A stretch of 64,000 bases of DNA from Anabaena sphaerica FACHB-251 (lineage in GTDB: Bacteria; Cyanobacteriota; Cyanobacteriia; Cyanobacteriales; Nostocaceae): positions 62,001 through 126,000 of the forward strand of contig NZ_JACJQU010000010.1 of assembly GCF_014696825.1 (NCBI RefSeq), written 5' to 3'. Made by a program: the position numbers and the translations under genes. Positions 54,965-62,707 of the stretch are shown in pieces. Below the pieces are notes generated by a model, which was not told the DNA's origin, searched no databases, and was given only the letters and a program-made list of their open reading frames with translations. The number at the start of each line of letters is the position of its first letter. Within the stretch, counting starts at the first letter, position 1.

Positions 54965-55906
54965 TTAACTATTTTTATTTTCCTGGCTTAATTGTTGCTG
55001 AAAATCAGTAATAGAACCTATAGTAATTGCCTGTTCTAATAACTGGTTGAGTCGTTCATGATCATAAATTTGATTGATTTGTTCCACTAATTCAGAAGGA
55101 GCATCTTGAAATCTAGTTCTGATGATTTTAACAATAGATTTCTGAATACCCTCAGCTATTCCTAAACGTTCAATACTTGACACATATCTCATTTCTTTTT
55201 CACCCTCGAAACGCTGCAATTCAGTTTTGAAATTCAAGTCTAAATCCGGTGGTAAAGTCATCAGTCTATCAATCAAATCGAATAACTGAAGAATTTTTTC
55301 CCTACTATATCCTAACTCATACATCCGCTTAACTAAACTTAATTTCCACTGCAACCGTCCTGTTAAATTTTTAGTTGTGGCTTGTGTACGTAGGTGCGCC
55401 ATCACCAATACTGCAAAAGGATTATCACTTTGTTCTAATTCTGACCAGCGAGGTTGATAATCCAGTAATTTTACAATAGGAAACTGAAGACTTAACCCAC
55501 ATCCCCAACGTTCATAACTGTATTCTTGAGGTCGCCAATTTGCTTGATTATCTCCCAAAATAGCCAAGCTAACAACTTCTTGACCATAACGGTCAAAAAT
55601 CCTGTAATGATAGGAAAACATCCGTTTAGGAAAACCAGTATCTACTTGACTTTGGATTTCTAAATGGATTAGTAACCAGGTTTCTCTACCATCATTCAGC
55701 CAAACTTTAATCAGCTTATCAACAAATTGCTTACCAACCTCCGATTCTCTCATCAATTGCTGGAGTTCTTGGTCAAGAAACTCATAACCTCGCGTCCAGT
55801 CAATTTCGTTGTAAATATGGGGAAAGAAGAATGTTAAAAATGCCTCAAAGTATTTTTCTACCCCTTCCTTCCAAGCACCATCATAATCGGCTTTTACTTC
55901 ACTCAC
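54965..55906 (-). CDS. Rpn-like PD-(D/E)XK nuclease/transposase-family protein
   Basis: 313 residues. The N-terminal 170 residues are an Rpn/YhgA-like PD-(D/E)XK domain: Asp-Gly-Ala-Trp-Lys-Glu, the Leu-Ile-His-Leu-Glu-Ile-Gln-Ser-Gln core (E-x-Q) near residue 80, and Tyr-Arg-Ile-Phe-Asp-Arg-Tyr. The C-terminal part (about 255-310) is a short helical dimer-like end often found in cyanobacterial members. Rpn proteins cut DNA and promote RecA-independent recombination; a defence role is suggested for some. It is divergent from cas8 and shares operator C. Confidence 0.8.
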   Translation of the reverse strand: MSEVKADYDGAWKEGVEKYFEAFLTFFFPHIYNEIDWTRGYEFLDQELQQLMRESEVGKQFVDKLIKVWLNDGRETWLLIHLEIQSQVDTGFPKRMFSYHYRIFDRYGQEVVSLAILGDNQANWRPQEYSYERWGCGLSLQFPIVKLLDYQPRWSELEQSDNPFAVLVMAHLRTQATTKNLTGRLQWKLSLVKRMYELGYSREKILQLFDLIDRLMTLPPDLDLNFKTELQRFEGEKEMRYVSSIERLGIAEGIQKSIVKIIRTRFQDAPSELVEQINQIYDHERLNQLLEQAITIGSITDFQQQLSQENKNS

Positions 55907-55951
55907 AGTCGTTTTTCAGTAGATGTTAGAACTATCATAACGACTTTTTTC

Positions 55952-56006
55952 TACATAAAGTTAATCGGAATACCCCTCTTCCAAGTAGGTATATACTGTT
56001 TGGAAG
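55952..56006 (+). promoter_or_regulatory. Palindromic operator/promoter C (cas8 operon / Rpn-like gene)
   Basis: TCGGAA (55965-55970), 8 nt (TACCCCTC), TTCCAA (55979-55984), 7 nt, then TATACT (55992-55997) toward cas8. On the minus strand TATGTA (55952-55957) lies 7 nt beyond the palindrome toward the Rpn-like gene. A further half-site, TTGGAA at 56000-56005, lies just downstream of the -10, unlike the other three sites. Confidence 0.72.
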
Positions 56007-56034
56007 TAGACAACTCCTATGGGTTGAAAACCAG

Positions 56035-57846
56035 ATGACACAGCAGTTATTTGTTACCAAAAAATTCGGCACTTATGCTGACACTCTGATGATGTTGGGT
56101 CTGGTGCAGCTTGTGGAGTATGCACTGAGAGAAACACATCAAAAACGTGATATTCAAATTGTAGATCAAGGTACGTGCTACTGTTTGCAATTAAAACAGT
56201 CTATCAATTTAGAATTGGTAGCTAAACTCAATTATACCGATCCTTTTCCACCAGTTAAAGGTCAAAAAACTGACGTTAGTAAAATACCACAAGAACATGA
56301 ATATTTTGATGTAGTAGAAGTAAGGGAAAGACGTACACTTTTTTTGAATTATCTTTTTCAACAAAAGGGTAAAGTTGAATTTAATGAAGATGCACCAAAA
56401 CCACCTCATCCTAGTACCCAAAATGGCGTGATTCTCACTTCCATGCGTCATGACCGAAATCATAATGAACTATGGTTTTTAGGATGGCAAATTGGCGAAA
56501 ATTATGGTAAATTCTTGGTGGCTTTATTTACTGCATTTAGTCAAGAAACAGACGATTTCACTCAATTAGTAAACGACTTATTTACCCAAGCTACAGGACA
56601 GAAATTACCAGAAACAGCAAGTGCAGTCAAAATCTATTTACCAACATCTGTACAAGGGGTGAATCGAGTTAAAGCAGACAGCAATAAAGTAGATCCTCAA
56701 AAAACAGATTGGTTAAGTTTATGGTTGATTGCTGGGGGTTTATTTCAATTTGGAATATCAGAACGCATCAAAATAGCTGAACGAGTATTTGATTGGCGAG
56801 TTGTAGTTTTAGAACCCCAAGATATTCAACTTACTAAATATCGGGAAGTTTTGGATAAACTTCGTCAATTTAACCCCCCTAGTGGTGGTCATGGAATTGC
56901 ACGGTTTGATGCGGAATTGGTTTTGAAATTCTGTCAAAAATTATTAGATTATCATCAATCTCAAGCTGATGCAGAAACCGATGAATTTGAGCTTTTTAAA
57001 CCAGTGAATCAATTTGTTAGTAACTTTATTGGTACTCACTTTGGTTCTAAGGGTCAAGTTTATGGTGTCAAAGAGGTTTTTACGTTAGGTTTACCTGGTT
57101 GGATTAGTCCTGAAAATCAGCAAGAATTAACAGAATATAATCAAGTTTTGAGTGAACATTTATCAGTTATCACTACCTTATCTGCGGAAGAAGGACACAG
57201 TGAATTATTGGCAGCTTATCGGGATTTTATCACTGGTACAAATTTGTTCAATTTCTTTCGTTTTCAGGTTAGTTATGCTGATTATGTTGTCAAACGTTTA
57301 GCAGACCCCAAAGCTAAATTCTTTCCGCGTTTATTTTCTATCAATGGATTAAACCTTATGGTGAAAAATTTTAACCATCGTCAAAATGAAAAAGAATTAG
57401 ATTTAAGAGATATTACCGAAGACCCTGGATTTTTACGCATTGCTAAGGCTATTAATAGCGCAACTGTCTATGCAGGAAAAGACGAACATGGTTGGGATAG
57501 AATCTATGGTTTAGCACAACGGTTGAGTAGTCAAGCGGGTTCTAAAAAGGATTTTATCATTGAATTATCATCTTTTATTGCTAGTTATGAAAACGAAAAC
57601 TTGCGAATTGATGAAGAACTGAAAAAGAAAGGTAAAACCCGGAGAATTTGGACTAATAAAGATGATTTAGATAGGGTCATCAATCTGATTGAAGAACATG
57701 GTTCTAGTTTAGTTGCTAACCTATTAATTGCCTATGGTTATGCTAAGGGTTGGGGTAAATCCCAAGAATCAAATCAAAATGATACTAATGATGGAACAGA
57801 TACAGAATTAGATAACATTGCAGAAGGAGAAACCGAAAATGACTAA
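56035..57846 (+). CDS. cas8: Cas8-type large subunit of the type I effector
   Basis: 603 residues, soluble, without a motif I can name with certainty. Position (first of cas8-cas7-cas5-cas6) and size fit the Cas8 large subunit. It is predicted to bind the PAM and the crRNA handle. Landmarks are Thr-Tyr-Ala-Asp-Thr-Leu-Met-Met-Leu-Gly-Leu near the start, Trp-Leu-Ser-Leu-Trp-Leu-Ile-Ala-Gly-Gly-Leu-Phe near 235, and an acidic Asn/Asp/Glu-rich tail of about 30 residues. It resembles the diverse Cas8a/b families of type I-A/I-B relatives; the subtype is unresolved. No Cys-x-x-Cys zinc motif was seen. The gene ends 8 bases inside the cas7 start. Confidence 0.75.
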   Translation: MTQQLFVTKKFGTYADTLMMLGLVQLVEYALRETHQKRDIQIVDQGTCYCLQLKQSINLELVAKLNYTDPFPPVKGQKTDVSKIPQEHEYFDVVEVRERRTLFLNYLFQQKGKVEFNEDAPKPPHPSTQNGVILTSMRHDRNHNELWFLGWQIGENYGKFLVALFTAFSQETDDFTQLVNDLFTQATGQKLPETASAVKIYLPTSVQGVNRVKADSNKVDPQKTDWLSLWLIAGGLFQFGISERIKIAERVFDWRVVVLEPQDIQLTKYREVLDKLRQFNPPSGGHGIARFDAELVLKFCQKLLDYHQSQADAETDEFELFKPVNQFVSNFIGTHFGSKGQVYGVKEVFTLGLPGWISPENQQELTEYNQVLSEHLSVITTLSAEEGHSELLAAYRDFITGTNLFNFFRFQVSYADYVVKRLADPKAKFFPRLFSINGLNLMVKNFNHRQNEKELDLRDITEDPGFLRIAKAINSATVYAGKDEHGWDRIYGLAQRLSSQAGSKKDFIIELSSFIASYENENLRIDEELKKKGKTRRIWTNKDDLDRVINLIEEHGSSLVANLLIAYGYAKGWGKSQESNQNDTNDGTDTELDNIAEGETEND

Positions 57847-58801
57847 GACACAATTTCCCGTTTATTCCATTTCTATTAGTGGTTTATTATCTCTACAACT
57901 TCATGCTTTAAATAACGAAGGTAACGAGGGTAATCAATCTTTAACTAGACGTTATTATGTAATTCAAAATGGCATGGATGAGGCTGAGTATGTAAATGGT
58001 ATTTCTGGGGATATGTTCAAACATATTCAATCAGAACATTTACAACGCATAGCTGTAGAATCTGGATTAACTTTATCAGAAGGTGGTAAACAATTAAATC
58101 CTGATAGAATTGGTTATGATTTAGATAAAAATAGCCAATTTTTCACAGATAAAGATGCTGATTTAGCTGCCAAAACAGATAAAGTAATTCAACTTTGCAC
58201 TATCAGCGATTTAGAGGGTTTTATGGTGACAGTCAAAGGTGGACAAACCCTCAAACGAGATTCTACCATTGAATTTGGAGCGATTGTTGGTAGACCAAAT
58301 CAAGTAAAAACCCAGAGTTATTTTCATGCTAAATATGGTGTAGAAAATCCCACTCCCTATAATGTTCAAGTTAGTTCGGGTTTATATGCTACTGTTCTCA
58401 ATATTGAGGCTTTTAGAATTGGGTATAATCCCCACAATTTTGGTTATAGCATTGATGTTTCTGAGCGCAAAAAACGCCTCGATGCTTTACTAAAAAGTGT
58501 GCTGTACACCTATTTACAACCCAATGGAGCAAAACGCAATACTAACTTACCCCATCCTGATAGTTTTGAGGGGATAATTACTGTTAGTTCTCGTCGTTGT
58601 CCCGCACCAATGTTAAGTGCATTGGAAGATAGTTATCAAAGTCAAATTAAGAGTTTAGCAGCTACTTTAAATAATCTCAACGGTGTTGATACAATTCGCT
58701 GTTTTCAGTTTGAAAATATGGCTGAATTTGCCGACAAAATTGAAATTTTGATCACCCAAAGTTTACCTTGGGAAAGTGAAAATGCCGAAGCAATCTCCTA
58801 A
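57839..58801 (+). CDS. cas7: Cas7 (DevR/Csa2-like) backbone subunit of the type I effector
   Basis: 320 residues from ATG 57839, which has AAGGAG about 10 nt upstream; the in-frame start at 57818 lies inside cas8. The N-terminus Val-Tyr-Ser-Ile-Ser-Ile-Ser-Gly-Leu-Leu-Ser-Leu-Gln-Leu-His-Ala-Leu-Asn-Asn-Glu-Gly and the segment Tyr-Val-Asn-Gly-Ile-Ser-Gly-Asp-Met-Phe-Lys-His are typical of the DevR/Csa2/Cst2 Cas7 group. Several copies coat the crRNA along its spacer. It overlaps cas8 by 8 bases and cas5 by 20. Confidence 0.9.
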   Translation: MTKTQFPVYSISISGLLSLQLHALNNEGNEGNQSLTRRYYVIQNGMDEAEYVNGISGDMFKHIQSEHLQRIAVESGLTLSEGGKQLNPDRIGYDLDKNSQFFTDKDADLAAKTDKVIQLCTISDLEGFMVTVKGGQTLKRDSTIEFGAIVGRPNQVKTQSYFHAKYGVENPTPYNVQVSSGLYATVLNIEAFRIGYNPHNFGYSIDVSERKKRLDALLKSVLYTYLQPNGAKRNTNLPHPDSFEGIITVSSRRCPAPMLSALEDSYQSQIKSLAATLNNLNGVDTIRCFQFENMAEFADKIEILITQSLPWESENAEAIS

Positions 58802-59534
58802 ATCTAAAACTTCCCCACCATCAGAAACCGTAACTAAATGGCTAACTGTAACCTATCAACCTGTTAGCCTATTTTCTCTCAAACGTTCTGATGCCACAAG
58901 TATGGCTGCTAGGTCTAATTTAGTACCTACTCCTTATGCTATCAAAATGGCATTGTTGAAAGTGTTGTTAGAAAGTCAAGGAAGACAACATTTAACAGAC
59001 TTTGACGCATGGATTAAAACAGAATTTACTTGGATTCGAGATTTAATTATTTATATCTGTCCTCCTGAAAAATTGGTTGTCAATCGCAACGGTTACAAGC
59101 TACGCTATTACGATCAAACCGCAGATAAGGCTGATAAAACTCGTCCAACTCTACCTATGCAGGATGGTTTTGTATTTCGGGAGTGGGTACATTTACAAGG
59201 ACATTTACAAATTTGTTGTAGTGCAGGAAACCGTTTATCAGAATTAGAAAGGTTGTTTAGTCAAATTAATTATTTCGGTAAAAAGGGTTGTTTCTTTCAA
59301 TATTTACCCGATGGCAAACAAGAAACTTCTGAACCCTTATTTCAACCTAATTTAACTACAGGTTTTACAGTCCAACCAATGGATGATTTAGGTGAAAAAA
59401 CTACCTTTAATCGCATCAATCCTTTTTCCACTGATAAAGCCCAACTTGGTAAAGACCGAGTAATTAAATCTGGATTTCTTCCCTTAAAACTCGTTGCAAC
59501 CAGCGCCCGTTATGACATTTACCACAGATACTAA
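58782..59534 (+). CDS. cas5: Cas5 subunit of the type I effector
   Basis: 250 residues from ATG 58782. A short basic/Pro tail precedes the Cas5-type start: Val-Thr-Tyr-Gln-Pro-Val-Ser-Leu-Phe-Ser-Leu-Lys and Val-Pro-Thr-Pro-Tyr-Ala-Ile-Lys-Met-Ala-Leu-Leu-Lys, the segment that fits the crRNA 5' handle. It is a single RAMP-like domain with a Gly-Lys-Lys-Gly-Cys loop near residue 168. The start lies 20 bases inside cas7 and the end overlaps cas6 by 23 bases. Confidence 0.82.
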   Translation: MPKQSPKSKTSPPSETVTKWLTVTYQPVSLFSLKRSDATSMAARSNLVPTPYAIKMALLKVLLESQGRQHLTDFDAWIKTEFTWIRDLIIYICPPEKLVVNRNGYKLRYYDQTADKADKTRPTLPMQDGFVFREWVHLQGHLQICCSAGNRLSELERLFSQINYFGKKGCFFQYLPDGKQETSEPLFQPNLTTGFTVQPMDDLGEKTTFNRINPFSTDKAQLGKDRVIKSGFLPLKLVATSARYDIYHRY

Positions 59535-60561
59535 CAATACACTAGAACATCATAAATTTGCGGGCATTAGTTTAATTCTCAAACAAGTTCTCAAACAGGA
59601 TGCAAATTCAACAAATTCTGTAGCTTTAGAATCTTGGTTATCAGATATTCAACCTGCACCTGTTTGGATTCCTTTACAGATTCATGATGGTATTACTAAA
59701 ATTATGCCTGTGTTGCCAGATTCGGGGTTATATTCACAACTGACGGCATCAATTTGTCAGTATATATGTGGAGGTAATGTATCTCAATGTTTAAATTGGA
59801 ATAATAAATCTTATCAATTTACAGGTGTTGAGGTTGATAGTGATGCACTTCATGTAATTCTCGTTTCTATTTCTGCCAATGAACCCCTACCACCAACATT
59901 AGGTAGGGCGATTCATGCCCAATGTTTTCAATGGTTTGCTACTGCTAATCCTGCATTATCTGAACATTTACATCAACAAAATATTTTACCATTTACTGTA
60001 GGTATACAATACACTTCACGGCAAAGAATACAGTTAAAAATTACTTTGTTAAAACCTGAACTTTTAGCACCTTTACTGTGGGGATTGAGTCAAAATATAG
60101 GTAGTGAAATAACTTTAGCAGGAATACCCTGTAGATTAGGTCAATGGCTAAATGTTGTAGAATCTAGCAGCTTTGAAAAACTGATGAAATTACCAACACA
60201 AAATACCATTGAATTGCAGTTTGTATCACCTACCAGTTTCAAACAACATCAAAATATTCAACCTTTCCCTTTACCGGAGTTAGTATTTAATAGTTTGTTG
60301 CGTCGTTGGAATCATTTTGCACCTTTAGATTTACACTTTCCTGAAGTTAAATGGCAAGGTTTGGTTTCTGCTTTTGACCTCAAAACCCATGCTTTAAAAA
60401 TGGAAGCTGGTGCAGAAATTGGTTCTGTAGGTTGGGTAAAATACCGTTTTTTAGACCCCGAACAAGCCCGTATTGCTACTATTTTATCTCGCTTTGCTGT
60501 CTTTTCTGGTGTGGGTCGGAAAACAACTATGGGGATGGGACAGGTGAGAATTAAAAATTAA
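59512..60561 (+). CDS. cas6: Cas6 crRNA-processing endonuclease
   Basis: 349 residues from ATG 59512; a TTG at 59494 is the only earlier start. The C-terminus has the Gly-rich loop Phe-Ser-Gly-Val-Gly-Arg-Lys-Thr-Thr-Met-Gly-Met-Gly-Gln-Val, diagnostic for Cas6. A His in the N-terminal domain (several His at about residues 10-12 and later) could be the general base, but I cannot place it. Cas6 cuts the repeat RNA 8 nt before the spacer, giving the ACTGAAAC handle. It is the only cas6 in the window, so it probably processes both arrays for both effector modules. Confidence 0.9.
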   Translation: MTFTTDTNNTLEHHKFAGISLILKQVLKQDANSTNSVALESWLSDIQPAPVWIPLQIHDGITKIMPVLPDSGLYSQLTASICQYICGGNVSQCLNWNNKSYQFTGVEVDSDALHVILVSISANEPLPPTLGRAIHAQCFQWFATANPALSEHLHQQNILPFTVGIQYTSRQRIQLKITLLKPELLAPLLWGLSQNIGSEITLAGIPCRLGQWLNVVESSSFEKLMKLPTQNTIELQFVSPTSFKQHQNIQPFPLPELVFNSLLRRWNHFAPLDLHFPEVKWQGLVSAFDLKTHALKMEAGAEIGSVGWVKYRFLDPEQARIATILSRFAVFSGVGRKTTMGMGQVRIKN

Positions 60562-60640
60562 AAATTAAAAATTAAAAATGGGGAAATAACGAATTACCAA
60601 ATACCCATTACCAATTACCCATTACCAATTACCAAATAAA
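60562..60640. repeat. Short tandem heptamer-type repeats between cas6 and cas4
   Basis: Runs of TTAAAAATTAAAAATTAAAAA and then three ATTACCAATTACC-type units fill the 79-base gap. These are typical cyanobacterial short tandem repeats. No promoter is visible, so cas4-cas1-cas2 may be read through from cas6. Confidence 0.7.
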
Positions 60641-61225
60641 ATGAATGAAGATTATTTACCTTTAGCTTATCTCAATGCTTGGGAATATTGTCCCCGGCGT
60701 TTTTACCTGGAATATGTGTTAGGTGAAATGGAAGATAATGAACACATTATTTTAGGTCGTCATATCCACCGTAATATTAATGAAGATGGTACTTTTCAAG
60801 ATGGTGAAACTTTAATTTATCAACAACAATGGGTGTGGTCTGAACGTTTAAAAGTTTCCGGTGTTATTGATGCTGTGGAAGAATGTGATGGTCAACTTGT
60901 GCCGGTGGAATACAAAAAAGGCAAGATGGCACAGCATTTAAACGACCATTTTCAATTATGTGCTGCCGCTTTATGTTTGGAAGAACGCACAGGTAGAAAT
61001 ATTACCTATGGTGAAATATTTTATCATGCTAATCGTCGTAGACAAACTGTGGCTTTTACTCCCCAATTACGACAAATGACTGAGCAAGCGATCGCATTGG
61101 CTCATGTTGCTAGTCAAAACAAAATGCCAGCACCTATTGATCATACCAAAAAATGCCAATCCTGTAGTTTACAACGGATATGTTTACCCTTTGAAGTCAA
61201 ACAATTAAAATCTCAGGAATCCTAA
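60641..61225 (+). CDS. cas4: Cas4 nuclease
   Basis: 194 residues, single-domain Cas4. The iron-sulfur cysteines are Cys17 (Glu-Tyr-Cys-Pro-Arg-Arg) and Cys172, Cys175 and Cys181 at the C-terminus. The PD-(D/E)XK active site is Asp77 (Gly-Val-Ile-Asp), Glu90 and Lys92 (Val-Glu-Tyr-Lys), with His41. Cas4 trims prespacers and helps select PAM-adjacent DNA during adaptation. It is followed by cas1 after 4 bases. Confidence 0.95.
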   Translation: MNEDYLPLAYLNAWEYCPRRFYLEYVLGEMEDNEHIILGRHIHRNINEDGTFQDGETLIYQQQWVWSERLKVSGVIDAVEECDGQLVPVEYKKGKMAQHLNDHFQLCAAALCLEERTGRNITYGEIFYHANRRRQTVAFTPQLRQMTEQAIALAHVASQNKMPAPIDHTKKCQSCSLQRICLPFEVKQLKSQES

Positions 61226-61229
61226 AATT

Positions 61230-62207
61230 ATGACCACTCTGTATGTAATTCAACCTGATGCTATTCTTAGCAAAGATTATGAAGCTTTCCAGGTGGCTTT
61301 AAAACAGGAAGATGGGACTTGGAAAAAATGTAAAGTCGCTGCTCAAACTGTGAATGAAATCATGTTGATGGGTAATCCCCAAGTGACTGGTGATGCTTTT
61401 GCCTATGCTTTAGAATTAGGAATGCCTATACATTATCTTTCTAGTTTTGGTAAATACTTGGGTTCGGCTTTACCTAAATCTTCTCGTAATGGTCAACTGC
61501 GGTTAGCACAATATCAAGTTTATTATGATCCTGTGAAAAGATTGGAATTAGTAAAAACCATTGTTACTGCAAAAATTCATAATCAATATAATGTATTGTA
61601 CCGCCATAATGAAAAAGATAATCCCCTCAAAGAACGTAAAAGTTTAGTTAAAAATCAACAAACTTTAGATCAAGTTCGGGGTGTGGAAGGTTTAGCAGCT
61701 AGAGAATATTTTGCTTGTTGGCAGAATATGGTAGGCAAACAATGGATTTTTAATGGTAGAAATCGTCGCCCACCAACTGATCCTGTAAATTCATTATTGA
61801 GTTTTGCTTATGCTTTATTACAAGGTCAAGTAATGGCAGCAGTAAATGTGGCAGGTTTAGATCCTTATATCGGTTATTTACATGAAGTCCATCATGGTCA
61901 ACCGGCGATGGTGTTGGATTTAATGGAAGAATTTAGAGCATTGATAGCTGATAATTTAGTGTTGTCAGTGTTGCACAAGAAAGAAATTCAACCCCAGGAT
62001 TTTAATGAAAGTTTGGGTGCTTATCGTTTGAAGGATAATGCTAAGAAAACATTCTTGCAAGCCTTTGATAAAAAGATGAATGATGAATTTAAACATCCGG
62101 TGTTTGATTATCGTTGTACCTACAGACGCGGAATAGAATTACAAGCACGGTTATTGAGTCGTCATTTACAAGAAGGTGTACCCTACAAACCATTATCATT
62201 AAGATGA
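61230..62207 (+). CDS. cas1: Cas1 integrase
   Basis: 325 residues, normal length. The metal-binding residues are Glu153 (Gly-Val-Glu-Gly-Leu-Ala-Ala-Arg-Glu-Tyr-Phe), His218 (Gly-Tyr-Leu-His) and Glu233/234 in Asp-Leu-Met-Glu-Glu-Phe-Arg. With Cas2 it integrates new spacers at the leader-repeat junction. It is the only Cas1 in the window and lies 0.5 kb from the leader of array 2. Its TGA overlaps the cas2 ATG. Confidence 0.97.
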   Translation: MTTLYVIQPDAILSKDYEAFQVALKQEDGTWKKCKVAAQTVNEIMLMGNPQVTGDAFAYALELGMPIHYLSSFGKYLGSALPKSSRNGQLRLAQYQVYYDPVKRLELVKTIVTAKIHNQYNVLYRHNEKDNPLKERKSLVKNQQTLDQVRGVEGLAAREYFACWQNMVGKQWIFNGRNRRPPTDPVNSLLSFAYALLQGQVMAAVNVAGLDPYIGYLHEVHHGQPAMVLDLMEEFRALIADNLVLSVLHKKEIQPQDFNESLGAYRLKDNAKKTFLQAFDKKMNDEFKHPVFDYRCTYRRGIELQARLLSRHLQEGVPYKPLSLR

Positions 62208-62497
62208 CAACACATTTTTATCTGATTATTTACGACTTACCAGATAGCAAAGCTGCCAACAAACGCAGGACAAGATTACATAAAATGTTGGGTGGTTACG
62301 GGAAATGGACTCAATATAGTGTGTTTGAATGTTTTTTGACTGCGGTACAGTTTGCGACACTGCAAACTAAGATGGAAAAACTGATCAAGCCTGATGAGGA
62401 CTCTGTGAGAATTTATGTACTAGATGCTGGGAGTGTGAAAAAGACTATTACTTATGGTTCGGAAATTCCTAGACAAGAGCAAGCTATAATCATATAA
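62204..62497 (+). CDS. cas2: Cas2
   Basis: 97 residues from ATG 62204, in an ATGA overlap with cas1; the frame runs further upstream inside cas1 but that part is not Cas2-like. The first strand, Phe-Tyr-Leu-Ile-Ile-Tyr-Asp-Leu-Pro-Asp, has the Asp11 typical of the family, followed by Arg-Arg-Thr-Arg-Leu-His-Lys-Met-Leu and Gln-Tyr-Ser-Val-Phe-Glu-Cys. Cas2 forms the central dimer of the integration complex. Confidence 0.95.
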   Translation: MTTHFYLIIYDLPDSKAANKRRTRLHKMLGGYGKWTQYSVFECFLTAVQFATLQTKMEKLIKPDEDSVRIYVLDAGSVKKTITYGSEIPRQEQAIII

Positions 62498-62512
62498 TTG
62501 ATACATGAGCTT

Positions 62513-62707
62513 GAATTTTTGGCAAACCGAAGCGGGGGCAAAAACCCTGGGGGGTCCGCCAAATCGCCAGAACCTTGATAATTGAATACTTTGAGCGTTT
62601 CATCAGTTTCAGTTGGCAGTTGACCCGAAGCCTGAAATGAGGTTTTTTGAGAGGTCTGCCAAAATCGTCTCTAGATTCCGGTTCTAGACTGTGTTTCAAA
62701 GCGCCGG
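62513..62707 (+). promoter_or_regulatory. Leader of CRISPR array 2
   Basis: About 190 bases between cas2 and the first repeat. Read on the plus strand it is nearly identical to the complement of 37315-37505, with about ten scattered differences (for example GATAATTGAATAC against GATAATTAAATAC). It ends AAGCGCCGG directly before the repeat. Confidence 0.9.
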
